From Boswellia sacra (Eukaryota; Streptophyta; Magnoliopsida; Sapindales; Burseraceae), in assembly GCA_013180625.2 (NCBI GenBank), contig SNVD02010228.1:67501-131500 (forward strand): a stretch of DNA of 64,000 nucleotides, read 5' to 3'. Every line of letters begins with the position of its first letter. The stretch's first letter is position 1. A program made the translations under genes and the position numbers. Positions 1-10,459 of this stretch are shown piece after piece. The notes under the pieces are model-generated. The model made no database searches, was not told where the DNA came from, and was given only the letters and a program-made list of their open reading frames with translations.

Positions 1-480
1 ATGTGTTTCCCGAATTATATAAAATGTCCTTTAAAGGAAAATATATTATTCAAACCTTCTCTTCAGAATTGAAATGGCTTTAATTAATTAATTAGTATAT
101 AAAGAAGTCTTGGATCACTTGATAATTTAAATTAATTAATTTGTTTCCTAAGCCTCACAATATGTATGTATTCAACGTGTATGTGGTGAAGGAAAGGAGA
201 TCGTATGCATATATAGGGAAGAAATCTCCCCGATTATATAATTTTGAATTGAAATGAATTTAGAATCAAATCTTTTGCTTAATAACTTGTTTAGTATATA
301 ATTCTAGACCATGCCTTTTAAACGAAATGTACATTACATATACAAATCTCCTATTCTAAATTGAAGTAACTTCAATTAATTAATTAGTATGAAAAGAAAT
401 CTTTGATCAATTCATAATTTAAGTTAATTTCTTTCCTAAGCCCCAACATGTATTTTAAAGGAAATATATACATATGACGG
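1..480. repeat. 5' flank of a B3-gene paralogue lying left of the window
   Basis: This AT-rich stretch aligns by eye almost from its first base with 28262-28560, and more loosely with 1680-1950. The shared words include 'ttaattaattagtatataa' and 'gaattgaaatgaatt'. In the intact copy these words lie upstream (higher coordinates) of the minus-strand B3 ORF. I therefore infer that the window opens inside the upstream flank of another B3 copy to its left. No coding sequence is visible in it. Confidence 0.55.
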
Positions 481-506
481 TTTTAGAACATTCTCAAATC
501 ACTCTT

Positions 507-547
507 ACACACACACACACACACACACATATACATATATATATATT
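507..547. repeat. (AC)n-(AT)n microsatellite
   Basis: A run of alternating AC passes directly into alternating AT. It is a simple-sequence repeat in non-coding host DNA. Confidence 0.95.
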
Positions 548-1208
548 GGTTTCCTTTAGTGATAATCTTCATGTACCAGTTAATTATGAACTTTAAAATG
601 AGAAATATATTAGTGAAATATACACACATATTAGTGGTGCAAGAGTTAGAGAAAAGTTAAGTCATTCACTCTTCATAATTATAGCCTAAATAATTTTGGG
701 AAATAACCCAAAATAATCAAGTTGACGGTATAGAGATAAATTAAAATAAAAATAATCTGTTAATGATCTAGAGAAATTCAAACTACCACTTAGACATATA
801 TAATCTCATTTCTCATTTATAATATCATTTCTCATTTATATATATATTTTTGCCGTATTCTTTAAGCAAAGTTTGGTGTAGCATTTTGATTGGTGCGCTA
901 GTATGGTTTACAGGTTGAGACAATTAATTCTGCCACCCTCAGACAAATTAAACATTGAACATCACTATATATAATAAAAACCATAAACATAAAAAAGAAA
1001 TTATAAAATCTTTTATGTTAATTGAAATAAATAAATTTAACAAAACCCTAGACCATATTCTGAAGTAAAATAAGCAAATTGAATAACAATAATAATATAA
1101 TCCTAACCGAGGAACAATAAATATTTATTTTCCTAAAACTTAATTTTTATTGCTCATAGCGAATATTCCTGTTTCCTATATTATTAGATGCCATCAATTT
1201 CTGGGCGC
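548..1208. other. Non-coding; 3' flank of the B3 gene
   Basis: No ORF is supported here. The part from about 940 to 1200 recurs at 27985-28080 and, more fully, at 59960-60195. Shared words include 'aaacattgaacatca', 'ctagaccata' and 'aataaatatttatt'. Because the B3 ORF is on the minus strand, this is its 3' UTR and downstream flank. Confidence 0.6.
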
Positions 1209-1610
1209 TTATACTCTCTTAAGCACAGTGATGGTGAATGTTTTGCGGCTTCCATGCCAAGTTATTTTGACTTCATCTCCGATACGGAGTCCTCCAGCTC
1301 TCACGAAGTTTTGAACCCAATCTCCTTGTAACCGGTACTGCGGTGTTGATGCCACTAGCTTGAGACTTAAATTATGCTCAATTTGTTTATCGAAATTGAC
1401 CAAGCGGGTAGGAAACGGCACCTCGTAGGTATCGTTGTCTTCATTAAAATCTCCTGTTAATCCCGGCAAAACTTTTGCCTCTACGAAGGGTGCTGACAAT
1501 ACGAGGTAATAGTTTATATCAGTAAAGCTGAGCTTCTTGGTGAAGTGGGGATCGTCTACACCCATAAAATCGTGATAGGATCGCGACGAACTGCCCACAT
1601 GGGAACTCAT
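1209..1610 (-). CDS. Small B3-domain DNA-binding protein
   Basis: This is an intact single-exon ORF of 133 residues with an ATG start. The C-terminal half carries the B3 signature: a Trp-Val-x-x-Phe-Val helix near residues 98-103, then 'GLRIGDEVKITW' and a final beta strand. The part before it (about residues 25-90) also fits the B3 barrel, so the protein is essentially one B3 domain. B3 domains are plant-specific and bind DNA as transcription factors in the nucleus. The length and lone domain resemble the REM-type or At2g33720-like group rather than ARF or LAV proteins. Flanking sequence of this gene recurs at 1-480, 27985-28560 and 59960-60195, so it belongs to a local duplicated family. 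I see no frame damage. The B3 call is fairly firm; the subfamily is inference. Confidence 0.7.
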   Translation of the reverse strand: MSSHVGSSSRSYHDFMGVDDPHFTKKLSFTDINYYLVLSAPFVEAKVLPGLTGDFNEDNDTYEVPFPTRLVNFDKQIEHNLSLKLVASTPQYRLQGDWVQNFVRAGGLRIGDEVKITWHGSRKTFTITVLKRV

Positions 1611-2581
1611 TGTTGAAGGGCAAAGCTAGCAAACTAAACAAGAATGTTATAATTAATTAATAGGCTACTTAAGGGGAAGAAAGAGCATTCACGCGTGCAT
1701 ATATACGGAAGAAATCTCTCCTATTATAGAATAGTATTCTGAATTGAGATGAATCTAGTAAGAAATCTTTTACTCAATAATTACTTGCATTAATATTTTT
1801 CCTGAATTATACGCCATGTATTTTAAAGCAAACGTATAAATTCAAATCTCCTATTCTGACTTCAATTAATTAGTATATAAGGAATTTTAGCAGTTTAAAT
1901 TAATTTTACTTCCTAAAACCTCAACATGTATTTTAGTAAATATAAACAATTTAAAATATTGACATTTACAGAAAATCTTTCAACCATTCCTGTATTTTGG
2001 TTTAATAAATTTAACTAAGACATTCTTTTTAATTATGCCTTTAATTTTGGTTGAAATCGGATGGTTTTAAACGGAGAAATCTGACACGAGGGAAGGTGCA
2101 TGACGTTACACAATTGAAAATTTGGGTGCTCTTGATATTTCAAAGTACAAGGAATTTAAATCATATTTAACTTAGTTATACATGGTAGGTAAAATATCAC
2201 AAATACCCTTAATAGTTTCTTTATTATCAATCGAAAATATAGTACAATCCGGTATGCCACGCCCACTATAAATTAGGAGACCCACGGCCAGAAGCCAAGC
2301 CCACATCTCTGTCATAATCCATCGATATTTCAAATGTAAGATTTTGCGCATTTTTGCATTGAATCTCTCATAGATTTTCAATTAGCTTAAGTAATTGAAG
2401 GTGCAGTTTCCCTCATCATGCTATATATAATTAATTGATGAATCATATATAAATTAAGACTTAGATAACAAGCAAAAATATGTAATTGATAAACTCATCA
2501 TATTTAGTAGCTCACTATTTCAACTTTCACGAGATGACACTCAAACATTGTCATCATATATCATGTTAATTACAATATCAT
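1611..2581. other. B3 upstream flank and unassigned spacer
   Basis: 1638-1990 is the presumed promoter side of the B3 gene and matches 28088-28300. 2172-2381 holds a 69-codon minus-strand frame with a hydrophobic segment. I recognise no family in it, and it has no paralogous support in the window, so I do not call it a gene. The rest is AT-rich and featureless. Confidence 0.5.
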
Positions 2582-2800
2582 TCAAATCCACTCATACTTT
2601 TTAACCCACGATTGATTATTGTTGCTAAAATAGAAACCATCCTCTCTTACTAACCAAAAGCAATTCCCAATGCGACGATATTTAACACCTTCTTCTTTGG
2701 TATAAAAAACATCAATCTTCTTCCTGTTTAATCCCCACTTCATAAAACACCAAAAATGAGAACAAGCCAGGCCAAGCACTAAACATTTTAGCAATTGCAA
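2582..2800 (-). pseudogene. S-protein homologue (plant self-incompatibility S1 family) relic
   Basis: The 72-codon frame ends in the S-protein-homologue C-terminal pattern: Cys-x-Trp, then Val-Arg-Glu-Asp-Gly-Phe-Tyr-Phe-Ser-Asn and a final Trp-Val-Lys-Lys-Tyr-Glu-Trp. Upstream, 'HFWCFMKW' fits the conserved middle of the family. Members are small secreted proteins, usually about 130-150 residues with a signal peptide and paired cysteines. Here the N-terminal half is missing. The first codon of the open frame is TTG and I see no in-frame ATG, so it is not a working gene. A second relic with the same ending is at 62189-62371. A hAT element is inserted about 70 bp upstream of this frame. Confidence 0.65.
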
Positions 2801-2872
2801 ATGCGTTGAGATGAAAGGATTTATGTAATATTAATAATAGTGATGCATGATGATTGTACAATCAATTGTAAC

Positions 2873-3073
2873 TAAGGATGGCAAAATCCGGGTGCGGGTG
2901 CAGGTTTTGCATTTTCGCACCCGGGCCGGATTATATATTTCATCCATGATCACCGGATTTTTCTTGGAATTTTTGCATGCGGTGCAAGTGCGGGTTTCCC
3001 TAGATACGTAATTTCTCTCCCTGCATCCGGATTTTACCCGGAATAAATCCCCGGATTTCCCCGGTTTGTGCAT
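2873..3073. repeat. hAT left terminal and G/C-rich subterminal region
   Basis: This end is packed with 'gggtgcggg', 'cccggg' and 'ccgga' words in an otherwise AT-rich setting. Similar C/G-rich words recur at 8820-8946 in the opposite end. In hAT elements such subterminal motifs bind transposase. The 80-codon frame across it is a by-product of this composition. Confidence 0.7.
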
Positions 3074-4491
3074 AATTCAATCTAAAAAGTAAGAAAAATT
3101 TGTTGCTTTAAAGAGCAAATTAATTGTGCTTGTCATGCTAACCCAATAATTTGGCCAGCTTTTAAAGAGCAAGTTAAAGTATTTATCAAATTTATGAATA
3201 AAATAAGTGGCTCATCTACATGGCAGGGGCTTGGTTGGAAATGTATAATAAAAGGAGGAGGGCATGGTTGAAGCAGCTTTAGAAGGGATTGGTATTAATG
3301 TCGTGGGCGTTACGCTATGTAATTTTATGAATGCTAACAGACTACTATAAAAATTGATAAAATAGCTTTTAAATTTCCACTTGTAGTTTTTTACACATTC
3401 TGAGTTGTTGGGAAATTTTTTTGAAGTCTAAGTGCTTTCTGTTTTTCCCATTGGTTAAAAAAATGTAGAAACTTTGTCAATACATGTGGTTCCTAGTCAA
3501 AGGAATCAAAAAACAAGTGCCAACTACAAAGCTCGGCTTTAATCACTGCAAGTTGGATTCAAGACAAAGGCGGCTGGACTTATTTATGTGTTAAACAAAG
3601 TTTGTCTTAAGGGTTATTGTTTTTTTCGTCATTTTGTTTTGCTCTTTATATTGTTTTTTAAACTAAATTATCCATGTAATTCAACTAAGCATATTCTCTA
3701 GTTGTTATTAATCTTTAGACTGATTTCTTGAGTTGGCAGTGTTCTGCACCTTTTCACTTAAAAGAAATAAAATGGGTTTGTTTCAATGTAGTGGAGCCTT
3801 GTGTTTTTGTCACTCTAGTTCAAAATCGGTATAGCTGGCCCTATACATATTACATGTAAAACCTGTATGGCTGAACAAATTCTGCTTGATATATCATCTG
3901 TAAACCTATTTTCAAAAAGATTCACAAAGTATATGCCAAAAAAGAAGATTATAATGTGCAAAAGTTCTTAACTAATGTACAACGTTTGGCATCAAGGAAA
4001 TGTGAAACAGAAATTACCACTCCCTACTTTACAAAAGAAAAAAAAAAGCATCTTTTGATTTTCCAAAATTTGAAATTCTCAACAACTAAAGAATTGAGCA
4101 TGAAACTCAACTTAATAAGATCATAGTCACAACTAAACCTCTAGACAAACAATAACAGTTGGCACAATTCAAAACCAACTTCCAATTAATCAATAAGTTA
4201 ATAGCAACTAAAACCATAGACCAATTCAGAAAACATGGAAAGGAAATACACTCAGCAGAAGATATTTCAAGATCAAAGCTTTATCAGCTTAGTTTCTGCT
4301 ACATGCTCCCACCAACCAAATAAAGAGTCAACTCTAATACAAATAAAAAGTCAATAAGTCACATACAAATAAAAAGTCCCATGACAACATAAGTTAACAT
4401 AACCAAAGTTACTAATACGACAATCCAATACAACATTAAAGTTCCAAAACAAAGTAAAAAGTTGACATCTTGCATCCATAATACAAATTTT
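3074..4491. other. hAT 3' non-coding interior
   Basis: AT-rich sequence between the left end and the transposase stop. I see no coding potential and no further repeat. Confidence 0.5.
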
Positions 4492-6860
4492 AATCAAAAA
4501 GAGACATTGAATCCTCATTATCAAAATCATCTTCAGTTAATAATATCAAAATTCCATCTTCATCTTCATCATCATCTTCCACAATCTCTTCTCCGCTAAA
4601 TATCTTATTGTCAGGAATGACGGTAACTAAAATAAGAAATACAATGAAATAAAGTTATTAGTGAAACAAAATATAAATATACAACATAATATAATAAGAC
4701 AATTGAAAATTTTTTTACCTCGCAATCCAAACCACAACCAATTCTAAGTACACATCAAAGCCTCCAATGTTTTGGGATCAAGTCTACTACGATGTGTGCT
4801 TATATGTCTACCACTAGTACTGAATGCAGACTCTGAGGCAATTGTAGATACTAGGATAGCCATGATATCCTTAACAATCTTAGACAATATAGGATATTTT
4901 CCCCTATTTGTCTTCCACCAATTCAAAGTTTCAAAATCTTCAGAATCCTCAACAGTTTTTTCCTTGAAGTAAGCTTCTAACTCGAACACCTCCTCAACTT
5001 CGTCTTCTTCAACATCTTTAAATGATTCCCAATTTGAATCTAACTTAGTAAGTTTAGGCAGTCTTCCCGAAGCCAATGGAGGGTCAACTGAAGACTCACC
5101 TTGTTTTTCCAAAGCTACACTTGCCTTTATTGGTAATGATTTAACTTTTAATTTGTATTCTGCCACCAATTTTTGACAAAGAGCTAAAATCTTCTCCATA
5201 TGATTATTGCCCTTCTCATCTCCATAGATCCCACACAATGAAAACTTAAGATATAGTTTCTTATACCTAGGATCTAACACAACTGCTACAGCCAAGACCC
5301 CATAAATAACATCCCAATATTTTTTAAACTTCTCTATCATCTTATTGGCCATTTCCCTTATCTTCTCATTTAGTGACTCAAGTCATTCATCCATCGACAC
5401 TCTTGTATTACAATTCAGGAAGAAAGTATTAGCAGTGGGGTACTTAGTACCTGAAAAGATCTTTGTCAAGTTAGGCGCTCAAATGGTCACACAAAGCTGT
5501 AGCCAACGCCCACTGTGCTTCATTAGGCAAACAACTATAATGAGGCTCTCATTATTTCATACAAGAAAAAAACTTCTTTATACTCCAATGCAGTCGTCAA
5601 CATGAAGTAAGTAGAGTTCCACCTACTTTTACAATCCAGCACCAATTTTCTACTACATGGAATTCTTATTTGTCTCGCTGCCTCCTCAAATCTTTCTATC
5701 CTTTTAAGAGTTCCAGTCCAAAAGGATGCACTTTCTCTAATTTTATCAATGTCATCCGCAACCACTTCCATTCCATCCTTCACAATTATGTTCAAGATGT
5801 GTGCACAATGTCTCATATGAATAAATTCCCCTTTCAATATCAATGAATCCTCATTCAATCTTGAAATCAATGTTCTAATCATCGTATCATTTGTTGAGCA
5901 GTTATCAACAGTGACAGTGGATAATCTACGATCCACATTCCAATCCATCAAGCATCTTATTAATGCCAAACAAATAACATCATAATTGTGTGGACTTGGC
6001 ACATATATAAACCTAGAAAATTAACAAAAAAAAGAAAAAACATAATTAAACACAATCATAGTATATAAAAAAGTAAACAATTGAAAAAATCGTGAAAATG
6101 TAGTATTGCCTCAAAATTCGGCTTTGTAATTGCCAAGAATTGTCAATGAAGTGTGTTGTAATAACCATGTAACCTTTTTTTCGTTACTACAAGTCCACGT
6201 GCCAATTGTCACTGCAACTCTACCACTACAATTCTCTAGAGCTAATGCTGTCTTACTTTTCTCAACCTTATACAACTTAAAAAATTCCTTTTTCAAAGTA
6301 TTCCTACTCATTGTGCCAACCAATGGTTGCACATAATCAACAAAATCTCGGAATGCTTCATATTCTACAAATGAAAGAGGCAACTCATGCATAATAACCA
6401 TATTGGCTATCTTCTCCCTAGCAATGCTCTTGTCAAAGTGATCAGGAATAAATTTCTGCAGATCAATATCTCCATCTTCTTTCTTCTTGGCTTTTGAAAT
6501 TGTTTGCCTAAGTTTTTATTGTGCTCGTTGAGAACAACTCTCATAGTGTTGTCTCAAATGTGAAGTTCCATCCCTATAATGTCCACCCAACCTTTTCTTA
6601 CAATAGTTGCACACAGCCTTGACTTGGTCTTTAATAGTCTCTTTTTTAAAATGCTCCCAAACCCAAGTTTGGTTGTCTTGGTTTATGTGGTGGTGGAGGC
6701 TTTCTTATTCACTTCTGTCGTTTACTAGTGGTTGATTCCAATTCATTCTTAGTACAAAGATTAGGATTTATATCTGATTCATTGTATGACTCATGTTGCT
6801 CCTCACCACCATAATTTGGAGCATCACTTGAATCAATTGGGAGTTGTTGTAAAGAAGAAA
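4492..6860 (-). pseudogene. hAT transposase (BED finger / RNase H-like / dimerisation domain)
   Basis: Domains in minus-strand order follow. A BED-type zinc finger lies at about 6650-6535, with a Cys-x2-Cys...His-x4/5-His/Cys pattern read around 'CNYC...HLRQHYESC'. The N-terminal part of the RNase H-like fold is at 6401-6170. 6012-5535 holds 'TVDNCSTND' and 'LDCKSRWNSTY'. The C-terminal region at 5352-4744 ends with the dimerisation motif containing 'ASESAFSTSGR'. An acidic tail exon sits at about 4630-4492. Damage: a one-base frameshift in an A run near 6175, a second near 5570, an in-frame stop near 5488, and a stop just after the dimerisation motif at about 4741. An intron at 6013-6109 joins the two RNase H-like blocks in frame and has a GC donor. 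The gene cannot make active transposase as it stands. Confidence 0.85.
6013..6109 (-). other. Probable GC-AG intron in the hAT transposase
   Basis: On the minus strand the conserved protein blocks become contiguous if the 97 nt from a GC donor (6109/6108) to an AG acceptor (6014/6013) are removed. The acceptor follows a T-rich tract. No GT donor nearby gives the same join. It could be a genuine GC-AG intron or a GT donor that mutated after the element died. Confidence 0.55.
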
Positions 6861-8340
6861 TTGTAATCTTATAAAAGTAAATATTTCACATAATAAATTT
6901 TAGAGTTAGGTTGCACATATAAAATAATCTAGCTGACATCATCTTTTGATCCAGTTTCACATAAATGATCCATCATAAACTGTTTGAGGCTTGCTGGTCA
7001 TATACTAATTAACAAATGAGGAATTTTTCCTATTAGACATTGATGAGCAATTTCATCTTCTGAAACTGTCAAAGTAAGCAATCAAATATTACATTAAATT
7101 GGAATTAGATCTAACTTCAACTGCCATTAGCAGACCAATAAAAGCTTTTTAAAAAAAATGCTTAGTTTAATAGAAGAAAAGAAGCAAATATGCCTAAGCT
7201 ATTTTTCAAAGATTAACAATTGTTTGAAGAATTAATTACGATTAACATGCTTTTGGGCTTCACATTAGAGACAAGAAAGTGTGATGGCTTGAGTTGTAGA
7301 ACAATTAATAAGGATCGAAAAATTAATTTTGCTTTTTTGCCTTTGGCATTAATTAAACGAAACATATTACATGAGTTTATATGAACCTTGTCAAGAGTCA
7401 AAATAAATTAAGCAATGGCCAACATCAGAGAATATATCATTAATATATTAATTATATTATTAATTCCTATGAATTTCTACATAGTAACAAATGATAGCAT
7501 GCATAAAGTACCTACAATTCAAGACTCAAAGCAGGGAACTTTAGGTATGAAACTAATAAATGATGAAAAAATAATGAAAAGCGGTTCCCTTTTTATATTT
7601 CCTAGTGAACAAAATAACTAGGATGAGCTACACTATTTCACCAGGATTAGTTACACTATTTAAAATCTAATTCATAATTCACTTTAGAAAAAGGAAAGTC
7701 CATTGCCACCCAAAGAAAAGCAGAAGCATAAATTTAACTGAGATCAAAGTTACACATTCCACTTTTTTTCTCTATGGTAAACTTATTATTATCTTCACTT
7801 CGATTAATCAATAAAATTTGTATTATTACTCACAACACGGGATAAGAAATTATAGGCCAATGGTTCTATCCTTGAGTATGATTATCACATAGCCCACACC
7901 AAATAATACCAAATAATGATAGTGGAATGCAATTTAGCACCACAGTAAATTATACATTTGCGACATGCTTTTTCTTGTGTGGCAAATTATACATCAAAGT
8001 CAATTTTGGATTGTTGTATTGGAGTCACTTTCCATGTTCTATAGAGAAAAACAAATATAAAATTCAAAAATCTAATTTTCAAGATCAAATTTCATAGTCT
8101 TTATCAAAAGTAAATAAAACCAACAAATCAATCTGCCACAAAGATGGTAAAAAAGCAACACTAAATTCAATTAATTAATCTTTCTTAAATTCCAAACTCA
8201 ATGCAGATTCTCTCTGATGAGCTAGAATCGACGGGCTAACTTGCAAATCTAAGTGTCGATCTATCTAGCAGTGGGCCAGTGGCTGACCAGCAACAGTGAG
8301 AGGATGAGGTGGCCTGCTAGCTGCAGTGATTGTGAAGGAC
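6861..8340. other. hAT 5' interior, non-coding
   Basis: I see no transposase homology upstream of the acidic linker before the BED finger. Small open frames such as 7213-7401 (minus) and 7415-7621 (plus) have no recognisable motif. This should contain the element's promoter, but I cannot place it. Confidence 0.45.
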
Positions 8341-8598
8341 GGAAGGGCGTTCAGAGGCTGAGAGTCGTGACCAACCAAAGAACGAGGTGGCCACAGCAAG
8401 AGAACAATGACTAGAGGCTGAGAGGCATGACCAGCCAGAGGATGAGGTGGCTACAGTGGCAGAACAACGATCGAAGGCTAAAAGACATGACCAGCGAGTG
8501 GACCACATGGCCACAGCGACAGAACGATGATCGAAGGCTGAGAGGCGTGACTAGCAAGAGGACTAGGCTACTGCAACGACAGAATGATGATTAGAGGC
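8341..8598. repeat. 60-bp tandem minisatellite inside the hAT element
   Basis: Four complete units and a partial fifth repeat with an exact 60-bp period (8341, 8401, 8461, 8521, 8581). Each contains 'agaac.atga', then 'gaggctgagaggc.tgac' and 'gaggtggc.acag'. A more degenerate unit precedes them at about 8281. The array is subterminal, about 350 bp from the right end, and is much more G-rich than its surroundings. It explains the low-complexity 65-codon minus-strand frame here. Confidence 0.9.
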
Positions 8599-8946
8599 TA
8601 GTTGGCTGAGAGACTAAGAGAGGCGTAAGTTCAATCTTGTCATATGGTGTATTACATATTAGGGATTCAAAATTTTTAACGCATGACAATAATATTATAT
8701 TAATACATGACAATAATATTATAAATATTACAAGATATTATTATATAAATAATTTTAATTTTTAAAAATGTAACATAGTTTCTGGTACGAATGAGGGGCG
8801 GGGAGGCTGTATACCGCACCTAGATGTAAATTTTAATTTCTCACCTGTCCCCGCACTTGAACCCCGCAAATTCGAAGAAATTTGTCCCCAAAAAATCCTG
8901 GTAAAATCTAGGCACCTAGACTACCCGTTTATTTTTGCCATCCCTA

Positions 8947-9535
8947 ATTGTAATGTATGCCTTTTGAGGGCATGTGTTAATAAATTTTCAATGTTGAATA
9001 ACAAATGCAATCTTACTATTTATGGAAACTGTAGTCATTTATGATCATGAAAAAAAGGTTTTATTTATTGCTTACTATTTTAAGAAAACCATAATGAAAA
9101 ATTAATCCTTTTTGAAAATGAAAACATTTCAAAAAAATATATATTTATGCATTATTTACTATTTTACTGTAGCCGTATAATGAATATGGTAATGAGATGA
9201 CAATTTCAAATGAATAGCATGCATATTCTAGATTTGAATGCTTGGCAATTAAAGGTCCTTAGAATCTAAATGTGGGACTAACAATTTGACATTTGTTGAA
9301 AAAAGGATATATGAATTAAAGCTTGGGAAATTTTGTGTAGAAAGATATTTAAAATCAAAATATGATATCTAGCAGGATAATAAATATATAGAACTCTATT
9401 AACTTCTTATCTTTTAAAATATTCAAAGAGTCAATACTAAATTTATAACATACAATCAACGCATAAAAAATGAATACAAAATTTATCCATGATCCAATTT
9501 GTAAAAAGAGAGAGAGAGAGAGATAGAGAGAAGAG
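8947..9535. other. AT-rich spacer ending in (GA)n
   Basis: Host sequence between the hAT element and the next LTR element. It ends in a GA microsatellite (about 9507-9535), against which the LTR begins. No gene is seen. Confidence 0.6.
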
Positions 9536-10459
9536 TGTTGGATTAAAAATTGGGACAACCAATAAGATTAATGTTTAAAGCCACATCATCAAAAGATAGT
9601 GATTTTCTTTATTTCAAAAAAAGAAATGTTTTTCTATCCTAAGTGGTGGCTTGATTTCTAGAATGATGGACTCTTCGTCTTTAATCTGGTTGACGAAGAC
9701 TTTACTGTCATTCCCAGTATTGAGACCTTTTGGTTAACCACATAATTTCATAATGAATGCCTAACTTGATAGAGGAACGACACGTATATCAATCTCACCA
9801 TAAGAGGTATTGCATGACAAAAATTAATGAAATAATCAAGCCTGAAGCTTCTCTCCAAGTATTCTCTAGGCAAGATGCATTTTGTCCAAGTGTCTCCATG
9901 GGTTCTAGCCATGTGTCATCACCAGCATACACCATGTATGGAAACACCTATACAAGAGTTTTCTTATCCTTTAGGTGCTTTCATGGCTACATGTGTCAAT
10001 GCCAATTCTTCTATATGTAGCATGGTGTTAACCAAACCCATTCATCTCGCCATCTATAAGTAAAATCTCTTATAAATAGGCTATTTTGCCACCGATTGAA
10101 GGGGGAGTGGTCGGGGAAAGGAACTACTCTCTAACCTAAAACTCTCTCTCTCTCTATCTCATCCCTCCCTAGTCGATTGGATATTTCACTCTATTTTCAA
10201 TCTCTAACTTGAGTATTAGAGGACTATTGTCAACCACACTTTTTGCACCTTTGACCTCTTGTTTTCTCTTTATGTGCAGATCATTTACACGACTGAAGCC
10301 TTGATTGACTAGAATGTAGTGGCCTTTATTGACAGACATAAGGCATGAAACCCTTCACTTTTACCATCCTTCCCATTTCCCTTAGTTGAGTCTAATTTTC
10401 CACAACAAATATAAAATATTATTGGTGAGTCAAAGGTTGACCCATTTTTGGCATCAACA
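9536..10459. repeat. 5' LTR of the LARD-like element
   Basis: 924 bp, TG...CA, alignable along its length with 26479-27613. It contains a CT-rich tract near 10140. Frames such as 9757-10020 are LTR sequence, not genes. A TATA-like 'tataaataggc' at about 10072 recurs in the other LTR ('tataaatagg' at about 27046), which is the likely promoter. Confidence 0.85.

Larger units (their letters stand above)
2873..8946 (-). mobile_element. hAT DNA transposon, decayed but once autonomous
   Basis: The ends are imperfect inverted repeats: left 'taaggatggcaaaa' and, reading inward from the right, 'tagggatggcaaaa', each followed by G/C-rich sequence. The 8 bp flanking them are 'attgtaac' (2865-2872) and 'attgtaat' (8947-8954), 7 of 8 identical. 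Shifting the boundary by one base gives a perfect 'aattgtaa' pair, so the exact end is uncertain by 1 bp. Length is about 6.07 kb. The interior holds a BED finger, an RNase H-like fold and a hAT dimerisation domain on the minus strand. TSD length, TIR sequence and protein all agree on hAT. Confidence 0.9.

Noticed and set aside
2172..2381. 69-codon minus-strand ORF with a hydrophobic segment
   Set aside because: No recognisable family and no repeat of it at the paralogous loci, so it is mentioned only as spacer.
4772..4972. Plus-strand ORF opposite the hAT transposase
   Set aside because: Shadow of the conserved dimerisation domain on the other strand.
7213..7621. Two small ORFs in the hAT interior
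   Set aside because: No motif, no start context or paralogue. Chance frames in AT-rich DNA are sufficient.
8317..8514. 65-codon Ser/Ala-rich minus-strand ORF
   Set aside because: Translation of the 60-bp minisatellite, not a gene.
9757..10063. Plus-strand ORFs of 87 and 62 codons
   Set aside because: They lie wholly inside the 5' LTR of the LARD-like element and overlap each other in different frames.
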